Part shown: positions 53,142 to 62,637 of the stretch, one piece after another | Layout: each line of letters begins with the position of its first letter | Numbering within the stretch: the first letter of the stretch is position 1 | Source: a virus | IMG/VR virus record: IMGVR_UViG_3300046168_000082 | Coordinates: 1-64,000 of that record | Reading direction: 5' to 3' (one strand) | Length of the DNA stretch: 64,000 nt | Made by a program: the position numbers and the translations under genes | Notes under the pieces: model-generated | What the model saw: only the letters and a program-made list of their open reading frames with translations | Database searches by the model: none | Told to the model about the DNA's origin: nothing

Positions 53142-55202
53142 ATGAGCGAGCAGAAAAGAAAATATGTTAAAAAATCCTCTTACTGGAATAAATTTGAAAA
53201 AAAAGATAAAGCTTTAGACGAGAGTGGCTTTGAACCTATGCTTTGTGGCGACAATTACTACAGTGAAGCTTCTGAAAAAAGACCTCCAGTAATTACCACA
53301 AAAGCCTCTTGCTCGGTAAGAGACGCTTTGAAAAATGCAGACAGTGCAACTGCAGGCAGAGGAAGAATGGGCTCTGGAGTTAAAAGCGATAAGTATAAAA
53401 ATATCGCTCAAGGGATGTTACCTTATACAGTAGGAGCTAATGGAATAGATATTAGAGAAACAATAGAACTGTGCCAAAAAGCATACGCTAATATTCCTAT
53501 ATTCAGAAACGCTGTGGATGTTATGTCTGAATTTTCTAATTCTGATATCTACCTTGAAGGAGGTAGTGAGAATGCGAGAAACTTTATATACAAATGGTTT
53601 GAAAAAATTAATTTATGGAAAGTAAAAGACCAATATTTTAGAGAATACTACAGAAGTGGAAATATATTTTTGTATAGAATAGATGGAAAATTTAATAAAG
53701 AAGATATTTTAAAATTAAATACTATTTATGGTAACGATTCTAAATATTTAAATCCAGGTAAAATACCAGTAAGATATATATTACTAAATCCATACGATAT
53801 TATATCCACAAGAAGCAGTTCTTTTAATAATGGAGTGTATAAAAAAATTCTTTCTGAATATGAACTCGAAAGATTACGAAATCCAAAAACAGAAGAAGAT
53901 AAACATATCTTAGATTCTCTTGACTCTGACTCAAGAAAAAAAATAAAAGAAGGTAGTTATCACTTGGGCGGAATGACAGTTAATCTCGATCCTAATAGAT
54001 TAATTTATTCTTTTTATAAAAAACAAGATTACGAACCATTTGCAATTCCTTTTGGGTTTCCTGTTCTTGATGATTTAAATTGGAAAATAGAACTTAAAAA
54101 AATTGACCAAGCAATTAGCCGAACAATTGAAAATGTTGTTTTGTTAATAACAATGGGGGCAGAGCCTGATAAAGGAGGAATAAACCCTCATAGTCTTGGA
54201 GCTATGCAATCATTGTTTCAAAGTGAAAGCGTGGGGCGCGTACTTGTAAGTGATTATACTACAAAAGCTGAATTTATTATTCCTGAAGTAAATAAAATAT
54301 TAGGGCCTCAAAAGTATGAGATTGTAAACCAAGATATTAGGGAAGGATTGCAAAACATTATCGTAGGAAAAGAAAACTATTCAAGCACTCAGATCAAAGC
54401 TCAAATATTTCTTGAAAGATTAAAAGAGGCGAGAAATGCTTTTATTAATGATTTTATTATGCCTCAAGTAAAAACTGTATGTAGAGCAATGGGATTTAGA
54501 AAATATCCTACAGTTAGATTTGAAGAGGTGGACATCAAAGATGAAGTTCAGTTCCAAAGGGTGATTACTAGACTACTTGAAATCGGAGTGATAACTCCTG
54601 AGCAGGGTATAGAATCTATAAGAACTGGATTGTTTCCAAATCCAGACACTCTATCTAATGCGCAAGAAAAATATATTGAACAGAGAGGCGAAGGGTTGTA
54701 TAATCCACTCATTGGAGGTGTGCCTCCTGTTGAAGCTGCTGGATCTGAAGAAGACAGAGATTTAAGAGAAAAACAAATTGATGAGCAGGTGAAGCAACAG
54801 AATCAAAACAAGCCAAACCAGCAACCAGTAAAAAATACTCCTAATCAACCTGGCAGACCTACAGGAGCAAAAGCTAATCAGTTGTATTCTAGGCAATCAA
54901 TCCAAGGAACTATATACGAAATAGAAAAGTTAAGAAGTTTAGCTTCTAAAGAAATTAAAAATAAATTTAACGTTAAAAGATTAAATTCTAATCAATCAAA
55001 AATTTTAGATAATCTTATCGAAGCTGTTGTCACATCAACTCCAAAAAAAGAATGGACCAAAGAAATAAAATCGTGCATTAAAAATGAAGATAAGATTGAA
55101 AAATTGACTTGTTTAGAAAGTGTTTTAGATATTTCTTCTCAACACCAACTTCCTGATTATCCAGCCTCAATATTATTTCACAGTCAAAATAAAGAAAGTT
55201 GA
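53142..55202 (+). CDS. portal protein
   Basis: 686 aa, directly after terminase. YREYYRSGNIFLYRIDGKF-type segment (residues about 170-185), PVRYILLNPYDIISTRSSSF and WKIELKKIDQAISRTIENVV fit large phage portals (wing/clip and the long stem helix). The end is Gln/Pro-rich linker plus a short helical domain. ATG 53142 follows GTGTACTATATATG; an upstream in-frame start (53115) is less likely. Dodecameric DNA conduit at the capsid vertex. Confidence 0.85.
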   Translation: MSEQKRKYVKKSSYWNKFEKKDKALDESGFEPMLCGDNYYSEASEKRPPVITTKASCSVRDALKNADSATAGRGRMGSGVKSDKYKNIAQGMLPYTVGANGIDIRETIELCQKAYANIPIFRNAVDVMSEFSNSDIYLEGGSENARNFIYKWFEKINLWKVKDQYFREYYRSGNIFLYRIDGKFNKEDILKLNTIYGNDSKYLNPGKIPVRYILLNPYDIISTRSSSFNNGVYKKILSEYELERLRNPKTEEDKHILDSLDSDSRKKIKEGSYHLGGMTVNLDPNRLIYSFYKKQDYEPFAIPFGFPVLDDLNWKIELKKIDQAISRTIENVVLLITMGAEPDKGGINPHSLGAMQSLFQSESVGRVLVSDYTTKAEFIIPEVNKILGPQKYEIVNQDIREGLQNIIVGKENYSSTQIKAQIFLERLKEARNAFINDFIMPQVKTVCRAMGFRKYPTVRFEEVDIKDEVQFQRVITRLLEIGVITPEQGIESIRTGLFPNPDTLSNAQEKYIEQRGEGLYNPLIGGVPPVEAAGSEEDRDLREKQIDEQVKQQNQNKPNQQPVKNTPNQPGRPTGAKANQLYSRQSIQGTIYEIEKLRSLASKEIKNKFNVKRLNSNQSKILDNLIEAVVTSTPKKEWTKEIKSCIKNEDKIEKLTCLESVLDISSQHQLPDYPASILFHSQNKES

Positions 55203-55232
55203 GATAAACACTGGGTTACTAGTGTACATATC

Positions 55233-56303
55233 ATGTATATGAAACATACAATCAATGGAACAGTAAATAGTAAAAAAATTATTGTAACTGGAGTCACTGG
55301 GCAAGATGGCAGCCATATGGTAGATTATCTTTTAAAAAATGTTGACTGTAAAATTTTTGGATCATTGAGAAGGATAAGTGTGCCTAATTATAAGCACATT
55401 AAACATTTAAAAAATGAATCAAGATTTGAATCTATAAAATTAGATTTAACTGATTCGTACAGTATTCAAAATGCAATCACCAACATTCAACCAGATTATT
55501 TTATAAATTTTGGAGCACAGTCATTTGTGCAATCAAGCTGGGATTTTCCAGAGCAAACTTTTCAAACAGATGCTACTGCTATGATACATATATTAGAAGC
55601 AATTAGAAAGTTCGCTCCGAAGTGTCATTTTTATAACGCAGGGTCTTCTGAAGAATTTGGTGATGTAGTTTATTCTCCACAAGACGAAAAGCATCCTTTA
55701 AGACCTCAGTCTCCGTATGGAGCAGCTAAAGCCGCAGCTAGACACCTCGTGAGAGTATATAAAGAATCTTATGACTTGTACGCTATTCAAGGTTGGTTGT
55801 TTAATCACGAAGGAACTAGAAGAGGGTATGAATTTGTTACCAGAAAAATCAGTAATAGCATTGCAAAAATCAAAAAATGCATAGAAAAAAATGAAGATTT
55901 TAAACCTTTAAAATTAGGTAATCTTGACGCTAAAAGAGATTGGACAGATGCTGAAGATTTCATGGATGGCGTGTGGAAAATGTTAAACCAAGAAACACTA
56001 GATCCTAAAAATTATGTTCTAGCGAGTGGAGAAATGTATACGATTAGAGAATTCCTACAAGAAACTTTAAAACATGCAGGAATAAAATTTGTGGTATCTG
56101 GAGAAAAAGAAGATGAAAAATATCTAACTGAAGATGGAAAAACCTTAGTGATTATAGATCCGTCTCACTACAGACATGCAGAGGTTAAGGAATTGCTTGG
56201 AGATTGCTCAAGAGCTAAAAAAGAATTGGGCTGGAAACCTAAAAACAGTTTTATTCAATTAGTGCATAAAATGTACGATAATGATTACGCAGAAAGTTCT
56301 TAA
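55233..56303 (+). CDS. gmd: GDP-mannose 4,6-dehydratase
   Basis: 356 aa. An SDR Rossmann fold: KIIVTGVTGQDGSHMVDYLL is the NADP site (TGxxGQDGS), INFGAQSFVQSSWDFPEQTF, then AGSSEEFG and YGAAKAAARHLV supply the S/E and Y-x-x-x-K active site. FNHEGTRRGYEFVTRKI and LGNLDAKRDWTDAEDFM match GMD (GMD has FNHES-x-R-R). It makes GDP-4-keto-6-deoxymannose, precursor of GDP-fucose and related sugars. Unusually, it sits between portal and protease genes, with its own GTGTA motif upstream. Confidence 0.92.
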   Translation: MYMKHTINGTVNSKKIIVTGVTGQDGSHMVDYLLKNVDCKIFGSLRRISVPNYKHIKHLKNESRFESIKLDLTDSYSIQNAITNIQPDYFINFGAQSFVQSSWDFPEQTFQTDATAMIHILEAIRKFAPKCHFYNAGSSEEFGDVVYSPQDEKHPLRPQSPYGAAKAAARHLVRVYKESYDLYAIQGWLFNHEGTRRGYEFVTRKISNSIAKIKKCIEKNEDFKPLKLGNLDAKRDWTDAEDFMDGVWKMLNQETLDPKNYVLASGEMYTIREFLQETLKHAGIKFVVSGEKEDEKYLTEDGKTLVIIDPSHYRHAEVKELLGDCSRAKKELGWKPKNSFIQLVHKMYDNDYAESS

Positions 56304-56323
56304 TTTTTTGTGTATTAAAAAGC

Positions 56324-57034
56324 ATGAAAAAAATAATTTTAGATTTCTCTGAACAAATCCGCTCTAGTTCGTTATTTTGCGACTGTACTGAAGGGGATGA
56401 AGAATACATAACTATGGAAACATGGGCTGAAGAAAAAGGAAAAGGCAAGAAGTTAAATAAGCCTTTTAGAACCCCAGGGGGTCCAAAGAAATTTTCTGTT
56501 TACGTTAAAAACGAAAAAGGTAATGTAGTAAAAGTAAATTTTGGAGATCCAAATATGTCAATAAAGCGGGATAACCCAGAGCGTAGAAAAAGTTTTAGAG
56601 CTAGACACAACTGTGCTAATCCTGGACCAAAAACTAAAGCTAGATATTGGTCATGCCGTCAATGGAGAGCTGGATCAAAAGTTCAAGGATCAGAATTCGA
56701 TCTAAGTGATGAAGAAGTTGATGCTGTTATTCTTGATGAGCTTGATGAATCAGAAGCTAAAAAGGGCAAACCAGGACTTTGGGAAAACATTAGAAGAAAA
56801 AAAGCTCGGATGGGGAAAAATTATAAACCAGCAAAACCAGGAGACAAGGACTACCCTGACGAAAAATCTTTGAAAAAAGCTCAAAAATCTTCGAAAGAAA
56901 AAAAAGAATCCAAGGGAGAACTAACAAAAGAACAAAAAAGCTTACCCCCTGCATTGCAGAAAAAAATATTAGAAAAAAAGGGTAAATCTCCAAAAGATAA
57001 AGAAGATAAAAACAAAGATAAAAAAGATAAATAA
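56324..57034 (+). CDS. conserved head-region protein with PFRTPGGPKKFSVYVKN domain
   Basis: 236 aa. LNKPFRTPGGPKKFSVYVKN, FGDPNMSIKRDNPERRKSF and RARHNCANPGPKTKARYWSC are a domain frequently found near phage head genes; its role is uncertain. The C-terminal 80 residues are Lys-rich and low complexity. Lies between gmd and the protease-scaffold, each with its own GTGTA motif. Confidence 0.75.
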   Translation: MKKIILDFSEQIRSSSLFCDCTEGDEEYITMETWAEEKGKGKKLNKPFRTPGGPKKFSVYVKNEKGNVVKVNFGDPNMSIKRDNPERRKSFRARHNCANPGPKTKARYWSCRQWRAGSKVQGSEFDLSDEEVDAVILDELDESEAKKGKPGLWENIRRKKARMGKNYKPAKPGDKDYPDEKSLKKAQKSSKEKKESKGELTKEQKSLPPALQKKILEKKGKSPKDKEDKNKDKKDK

Positions 57035-57057
57035 ATTTTTAGTGTATTAAACAACAC

Positions 57058-58647
57058 ATGAATTTTAAATACAAAACAGCTTTTTCTCATGAGATCAAAG
57101 CTTCTGATAAAGATGTTAAGAATAATAAATTCACATCAGAAGCTTCTTTAGAACAATTAAAGAGTTTAGTTCCTGAAGATATTGATTTCAAAAGAAATAT
57201 CGATCTTATAGGTTTAGCTTTTAATGCAGCAGTTATTAATCAATTTAATAAAAATGATGATGGAATTGATACAGCTACAGCAATGGCTATAAAAGATTAT
57301 TTTGTTCATAAACCTACTAATATAGAACATAATAAAAAGAAAATTGTCGGACATATTGTTTCTTCAGCTTTTTCAAGATCTTATAACGATGAAATTTTTG
57401 AAATTAACAATCAAGATTCTAAAGAGCCTTTTAATTTAGCTCTGGGTGCAGTGATATATTCTAATGCTAATCAAGAGTTTGCAGATCTTGCTCTACGCTC
57501 TGTTAATCCGAATGATGAATTATATCAGTCAGTATCTGCAAGCTGGGAACTCGGATTTAATGATTATGTTATTGCTGCTGGTAGTCGAAAACTAAGTGAA
57601 GCTGAAATTATTACAAATGTAAAACATATAAGTGAATTGTCAGAATATTTAAAAGCTTTTGACGGTGAAGGGGAAATGAAAGATGGTACTCCTATTTACA
57701 GATTAGTTGTTGGAGAAGTTTATCCGCTAGGAATTGGATTCACAGCAAATCCTGCAGCTGAAGTTCAAGGTATTTATATACATAAGGATAAAAAAAAAGA
57801 GATTGAACTAGACGACCAAGAAGCTCAAGAAATTGAGCGCATAGAAGTACACAATAAAAACTTTTTTGAAAAAAGTGAAAAAAATATTTCACAAAATGAA
57901 AATTTACATGTAATAGAATCTATAAACAAAATTTCTACTATGGAAAAAAAAGAATTACTAGAAGACTTTAAAGCCATTCTCGAAGAAAAAATGCCTGGTC
58001 ATGATTTCTCTCAGGAAACTGTGGCTAATGTTGGCCGCGTAATTGGAGATGCTATCAAATCCAAAAGCGAACAATATGAAAAGGAACTTCGTGCTCTTGA
58101 AGAGCATAAGTTAGAATTTGAAAAGTCTGAACAAGCATTGAAAGAAGATATTGAAGATCTTCGTTCAAAACTCGGTTCAGCTGAAGAACAAGTTTCTAAA
58201 CTTAACGAAGAAATCGAAGCTCGTAAAAGCGAAGAAGCTTTTAACGCAAGAATGGACGAAATTGATGCGACCTATGAATTGAGCGATGAAGATCGCAAGG
58301 TTCTTGTTGCTGAAATTCAATCTGTTGGATTAGAAGATTCTGATTTTGAAGAATACAAATCCAAGCTTGCTGTAATGTGGGCTCATAAAAACAAAGAACA
58401 TATCGCAGAGCAAGAAAAGCTTTTCAACGAAAAACTTGAAGCTGAAATTCAAAAACGTTTGAATTCAGAAAAAGTTGAAGTTGTCGAAGCTAAAGAAGAA
58501 GATTCTGTCGAAGAAGTTCTTGAGAATGCAGTTGCTGAAGAAGAAATTGTTGCTAATAACAATGTCGATACAGCCACTGAAGAAAAATCTTTAAAGGAAA
58601 AGTTTCAACAAGCTTTTGCTAGAGAGAATATATCAATCAAAATTTAA
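57058..58647 (+). CDS. prohead protease fused to coiled-coil scaffold
   Basis: 529 aa. The N-terminal 250 residues look like a prohead protease: HKPTNIEHNKKKIVGHIVSS (His) and LYQSVSASWELGF (Ser), then a YPLGIGFTANPAAEVQ end. From about residue 297 (a Met, ATG 57949) a long coiled coil rich in Glu/Lys (KLEFEKSEQALKEDIEDLRS) forms a scaffold. Codon choice becomes GC-richer from there, so the scaffold may also be made alone from an internal start. The upstream gene is the 56324 protein. Confidence 0.7.
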   Translation: MNFKYKTAFSHEIKASDKDVKNNKFTSEASLEQLKSLVPEDIDFKRNIDLIGLAFNAAVINQFNKNDDGIDTATAMAIKDYFVHKPTNIEHNKKKIVGHIVSSAFSRSYNDEIFEINNQDSKEPFNLALGAVIYSNANQEFADLALRSVNPNDELYQSVSASWELGFNDYVIAAGSRKLSEAEIITNVKHISELSEYLKAFDGEGEMKDGTPIYRLVVGEVYPLGIGFTANPAAEVQGIYIHKDKKKEIELDDQEAQEIERIEVHNKNFFEKSEKNISQNENLHVIESINKISTMEKKELLEDFKAILEEKMPGHDFSQETVANVGRVIGDAIKSKSEQYEKELRALEEHKLEFEKSEQALKEDIEDLRSKLGSAEEQVSKLNEEIEARKSEEAFNARMDEIDATYELSDEDRKVLVAEIQSVGLEDSDFEEYKSKLAVMWAHKNKEHIAEQEKLFNEKLEAEIQKRLNSEKVEVVEAKEEDSVEEVLENAVAEEEIVANNNVDTATEEKSLKEKFQQAFARENISIKI

Positions 58648-58659
58648 CAAATATTAAAA

Positions 58660-59328
58660 ATGCAAAAATTATTACCATTTAGACAATATGACGAACAAGA
58701 CGTACTTGGAATCTTTTCTTTAGATGTATCATCTGAAAAAGTTACTAAGTATGTAGATTTAGCACCCGACAATGTAAATTTTGACGGTGGAGCTAATTGG
58801 AGTGGAACCCTTGTAAAAGCTACAGCTGGAAACGAGTTGGGTAAAGACGAACCTTTAAGAACAAACGATGCTTATCTTGGAGCAATTGGAAGCGGAGATC
58901 AAGGGTTTGCTATGCAACAAGGAAGTTTTTATCCTCAAGCCCCTTTGAAAGTAGAGGCTGTTGCAAGTGATCAAGATGAAAACGCTTTAGGTTTAACTCT
59001 TCGCCCAACAATGGCATGGGACGAAAATATGGAAAAGCTTCTTTACTATCCTGTAAAGAAAGATGAGTTTCAAGCTGTTCTTCCTGGGGAAACTGTTCCT
59101 GTTGTTACTCGCGGATTTTTTACAGTAAAATACGGCGGCACAACTACAGGAGTAACTATAGCAGGAACACCTGCAGTTGGCAATGTATTGAAAGCAACAG
59201 CTGTTGCTGGAGAATTGGGAGTAGCAACAAGTGCTCAGAAGGGCATCGCAAGAGTCCTTGCTATAGGAAAAAATGGAGGAGACAATGTAGCACTAATTCA
59301 ATTTGGAATTTCTGCTGTCGCTTCCTAA
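58660..59328 (+). CDS. head decoration-like protein
   Basis: 222 aa. Gly/Ala/Val-rich beta protein (YLGAIGSGDQGFAMQQGSFY, TTTGVTIAGTPAVGNVLKAT) between scaffold and capsid genes, the place of lambda gpD-type decoration or cement proteins. No sequence-level family match recognised. Confidence 0.6.
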   Translation: MQKLLPFRQYDEQDVLGIFSLDVSSEKVTKYVDLAPDNVNFDGGANWSGTLVKATAGNELGKDEPLRTNDAYLGAIGSGDQGFAMQQGSFYPQAPLKVEAVASDQDENALGLTLRPTMAWDENMEKLLYYPVKKDEFQAVLPGETVPVVTRGFFTVKYGGTTTGVTIAGTPAVGNVLKATAVAGELGVATSAQKGIARVLAIGKNGGDNVALIQFGISAVAS

Positions 59329-59346
59329 AAGAAAGGAAAATTTAAT

Positions 59347-60528
59347 ATGAATATTACTTTAAAACGTACACAAGAACAAGTCGAGCTTATTAAAGCTATG
59401 GCTTCTAAGAATCGAAACGTTGCATATGAAGCTCAAGCTGCAGCTGCTGAATTTATTGGCCCTGTTTTGGCAGAAGTCATTAATAACGCTCCTGCTTTGA
59501 GCAATATGTTTAACACCTTTTCTTTTAATGATGATGACAATCCCTCTATTCCATTGGATCTGTATCATGATATTACAGATACTGATTATGTAGAGATTTA
59601 CACTCAAAATGTTCCTGGTGGACTTCCATCCAACCATGTAGCACCTAAGCACAGCGAGCTTAAATTCCAAACTTACCGTCTTGAAACAGCAGTTGACTTT
59701 GATCGTCGATATGCTTCTCGTTCAAGGCTTGATGTTGTAAGTAAAACATTTACTCGTATCGCTCAAGAATTGCTTCAAAAACAAGAAGTTACTTCTGGTA
59801 ACTTGGTAATGTCTGTTTTGGCAAAAGCTTTGACAAACGGCAAAAAACATGTTATTAAATCTCATACAGAGAATCAATTCTTACTTGCTGATGTTAATAA
59901 ACTTATCACTCACGCTAAAAGAATTAATACAGCATGGAATCAAGGAACACCAATCAATGCAACTCGCGGAGTTACTGATTTGATTGTTTCTCCTGAAATT
60001 ATGGGTGAAATTCGCGCTATGGCTTACAACCCCATCAATACTCGTACACACGGTTCTTCTTCTGTAACTGGTTCAGTTGGAGGTAGCGGATCTTCTGCTG
60101 GCGATGCTGTTACTGGTACAGTAGATAATCCTGGTGGAGTTATTGCAGCTACTGATAGCATGCGTGAAGCATTGTACAACAACGCTGGAACTTCTGAGCT
60201 TTATGGTATCTCCATCACTGAACTCAACGAGTTTGGTATTAGCCAAAGATTTAACACAATCTTTGATACTGCTGATGGTGATGCTGGTAGTTTTGGACAA
60301 GCTGGCACTCATTTTAATACTGCCGATGATGAAATTATCCTTGGCTTGGATCGCACTCGTGAATCCATGATGAGAGCTATTGCTGTTGATTCTGAAACTG
60401 GAGCAGAGTTGAGACTTGCTGCTGATGATCAGTATACTGTTCGTCAACAAAAGATCGGATACTATGGTTCAATTGAAGAAGGTCGTATGATCCTCGACAG
60501 TCGTGCCCTCACAGGTATTGTTGTGTAA
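59347..60528 (+). CDS. major capsid protein
   Basis: 393 aa. AGGAAAATTTA precedes ATG 59347. The fold looks HK97-like: an N-terminal helical part (AAAEFIGPVLAEVINNAPAL), then AVDFDRRYASRSRLDVVSKT and a Gly/Ser-rich loop (SSVTGSVGGSGSSAGDAVTG), ending in MILDSRALTGIVV. It has the most biased codons of the window and is followed by a strong terminator, as expected for the most abundant virion protein. Confidence 0.82.
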   Translation: MNITLKRTQEQVELIKAMASKNRNVAYEAQAAAAEFIGPVLAEVINNAPALSNMFNTFSFNDDDNPSIPLDLYHDITDTDYVEIYTQNVPGGLPSNHVAPKHSELKFQTYRLETAVDFDRRYASRSRLDVVSKTFTRIAQELLQKQEVTSGNLVMSVLAKALTNGKKHVIKSHTENQFLLADVNKLITHAKRINTAWNQGTPINATRGVTDLIVSPEIMGEIRAMAYNPINTRTHGSSSVTGSVGGSGSSAGDAVTGTVDNPGGVIAATDSMREALYNNAGTSELYGISITELNEFGISQRFNTIFDTADGDAGSFGQAGTHFNTADDEIILGLDRTRESMMRAIAVDSETGAELRLAADDQYTVRQQKIGYYGSIEEGRMILDSRALTGIVV

Positions 60529-60558
60529 GACACTTCTTAACACATATTAAGAGTTTAA

Positions 60559-60586
60559 AAAAATCCACCTACGGGTGGATTTTTTT
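60559..60586 (+). terminator. Rho-independent terminator after major capsid gene
   Basis: AAATCCACC-tacg-GGTGGATTT followed by TTTT. Confidence 0.95.
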
Positions 60587-60627
60587 ATTCCCAGATTTAA
60601 CATAAAAGTGTAACCTAAAATAATATT

Positions 60628-61041
60628 ATGGCACAAAGCAAAGCAAAAAAAACGAAGAAAAAAGCTCAAGAAAGCGTTTCAAGGACGAATAAAGAGATGA
60701 TGTATACAGATGGTAAAGCTACAATAGCAAGCGAAGAAAAAAAACTAACTGATTTAGAGTCAATATTGAACCCTGGGATTTTAACAAATCATTTTCAAGC
60801 GAAAACAGGAGAAGAATTTGATAGTAAAATGGCTGATATGTCCATGCCTGAGCTGCAATCCTTGGCTGTAAAAGTCGGAGTATTTCCTTCTGGAAATAGA
60901 ACAACTTTAAAAAATAAATTAAAGAAAGAATTCAATAATGTTGTGTTTACAGGAAAAGGAAAAGTCATGCAATCAGAAAGACCAATGTTTGATTTTGACT
61001 CTTTAACTGCAGAGCAAAAAAAATTATTTAAAGAAATTTAA
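60628..61041 (+). CDS. SAP-like domain head protein (137 aa)
   Basis: ATG 60628. A Lys-rich N-terminus and a central SMPELQSLAVKVGVFPSGNR then TTLKNKLKKEF, the helix-extended-helix of SAP-like DNA-binding motifs. May bind DNA at the head, or be a minor capsid/neck protein. Confidence 0.6.
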   Translation: MAQSKAKKTKKKAQESVSRTNKEMMYTDGKATIASEEKKLTDLESILNPGILTNHFQAKTGEEFDSKMADMSMPELQSLAVKVGVFPSGNRTTLKNKLKKEFNNVVFTGKGKVMQSERPMFDFDSLTAEQKKLFKEI

Positions 61042-61042
61042 C

Positions 61043-61582
61043 ATGGGGCAACTGGATGATATTGCTGGAGATATATATGATACTGAATTTTTTGATGAAG
61101 TAGCGACTCCAGGAGAAATAGCTGCAGCAAAAGCTAGGATAGCTGCTTGGCTAGAAACCAATATTGGACAGTTAAATGTATTAATAAATTCTTCTTATAG
61201 AGTAGATGCAAGCAATGATACTTGCCCTGTTTTGCAGGATGAAGAAATTGCTATATTTATACAGTTATACCTTAAGTATTACTACAAAAGACAAAGTCAA
61301 TCTATTCTTAAGAATTTAACATCAACCACAGTAATTTCTGGAACTCCAATTTATACAATGTCAGATTGGACAGAGTTGCGAGAAGGAGATTCTCAAATTA
61401 AAAGAGTCTCGCAAAACGCTTCTCCGCAACAAAAAGTTCAAATAGCTCAAGCTTATAAAGGATTCTCTTCTGAGGCTGATGTAAAATTAAGTGAATTAAT
61501 TCATGCCTATAATATGTATAAATCTGTGCCAAGGCAAGTTGTATCAGATGGTATAATAAATACTCCTCCAACACCTACTTAA
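61043..61582 (+). CDS. head-tail connector protein (179 aa)
   Basis: Position right after capsid and SAP protein matches neck adaptor genes. Helical, with DEEIAIFIQLYLKYYYKRQS and a C-terminal helix; LREGDSQIKRVSQNASPQQK in between. Probable head completion adaptor by synteny; no motif proves it. Confidence 0.55.
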   Translation: MGQLDDIAGDIYDTEFFDEVATPGEIAAAKARIAAWLETNIGQLNVLINSSYRVDASNDTCPVLQDEEIAIFIQLYLKYYYKRQSQSILKNLTSTTVISGTPIYTMSDWTELREGDSQIKRVSQNASPQQKVQIAQAYKGFSSEADVKLSELIHAYNMYKSVPRQVVSDGIINTPPTPT

Positions 61583-61583
61583 A

Positions 61584-62030
61584 ATGGCAGATTTAATTCC
61601 AGGGTCTGACAAAATAGCTTTTGATGCTATTTTTGACGATATTCACGATACTTTTGCGAGAGAAATTACAATTTTTAAAAAAGAGAAAAAAGTATTTGTA
61701 GCTACGAATCCCACTTATAACGCACTGTACTCTAGACTTAAAAACGCAAAAGGTTCAGAAAAAACAGTTGAAGCTATAACAGTGAAAGCACGAGTTGCAT
61801 ACGCTGGGAATTTTGAATTCTTGAGAGCCAATTCAGAAAACGAAATTATGGGAATAGATATCCCAGCAGATCATGTAAGAATTAAAATTGATGCAGCTGG
61901 ATACAATTTAATCAAGCAAGCTACTGATATAGAAATTGACGGAGAATTATTTAACATCACATCTGACGCTGCAAAATCTGGATTGTTTAAAGTTAATTAC
62001 TACAATTTATTGCTAAAAAGAAGGAGTTAA
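61584..62030 (+). CDS. head-tail stopper-like protein (148 aa)
   Basis: Follows the adaptor by one base. IFDDIHDTFAREITIFKKEK then a beta barrel-like segment (ITVKARVAYAGNFEFLRANS) fits stopper/closure proteins. Assigned mainly by gene order. Confidence 0.55.
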   Translation: MADLIPGSDKIAFDAIFDDIHDTFAREITIFKKEKKVFVATNPTYNALYSRLKNAKGSEKTVEAITVKARVAYAGNFEFLRANSENEIMGIDIPADHVRIKIDAAGYNLIKQATDIEIDGELFNITSDAAKSGLFKVNYYNLLLKRRS

Positions 62031-62031
62031 T

Positions 62032-62637
62032 ATGCCTGTAAGAATAAACATGAGAGCTTTAAAAGCGATAGAAAACTCTCAAGTTGCTCCAATTGTAAAT
62101 AAGCAAGTTGAAATGAGTATAATAAAATCGGCAAAATTAGCTCATCAAAAAATGTTAAAAGCATTTGATAATCACCCAGTAACAAAAGAAATTATGTCAG
62201 GGCCTGAAGGGTATAATCAAAGCGGTACATTAGGAGGATATGGTAATTTATTTTCTTTTATTGGTTTCGAAGAAGGTATGGATCCTATAGCTCCAATTAG
62301 ATATATACTACAAAAAAGTTTAAATGTTAAAGCTACACCTTCAAACCATAAATCAATGATCATGAATTTTTTAGTAGAGCTACCCTCTAAAGAAAGTTTG
62401 TTTGAAGCCTCTCCAATGCCGTGGGCTAGTGGTAGAAGTTGGTTGGAGGGAATCGAGCGGGGAATATCTGGACTTGGAAATTATCTTAACACAATGTCTT
62501 TTTCAAGTAGGTCTGGAGAAGGTGTGCAAACAAAAAATAAAATTCGAAGCGGTGGATTCAGGAATACTCAGTATTTGAGTAGTTTATTAAACAATCTAGC
62601 AATAGATGTTAGAAAAGGAGTGTCGTTTAAAAAATGA
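62032..62637 (+). CDS. neck/tail-completion protein (201 aa)
   Basis: ATG 62032 preceded by AAGGAG. Helical N-terminus (KAIENSQVAPIVNKQVEMSI) and a structural C-terminal part with SPMPWASGRSWLEGIERGIS. HK97 gp10-like tail-completion by synteny. ATGA overlap with the next gene. Confidence 0.5.
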   Translation: MPVRINMRALKAIENSQVAPIVNKQVEMSIIKSAKLAHQKMLKAFDNHPVTKEIMSGPEGYNQSGTLGGYGNLFSFIGFEEGMDPIAPIRYILQKSLNVKATPSNHKSMIMNFLVELPSKESLFEASPMPWASGRSWLEGIERGISGLGNYLNTMSFSSRSGEGVQTKNKIRSGGFRNTQYLSSLLNNLAIDVRKGVSFKK

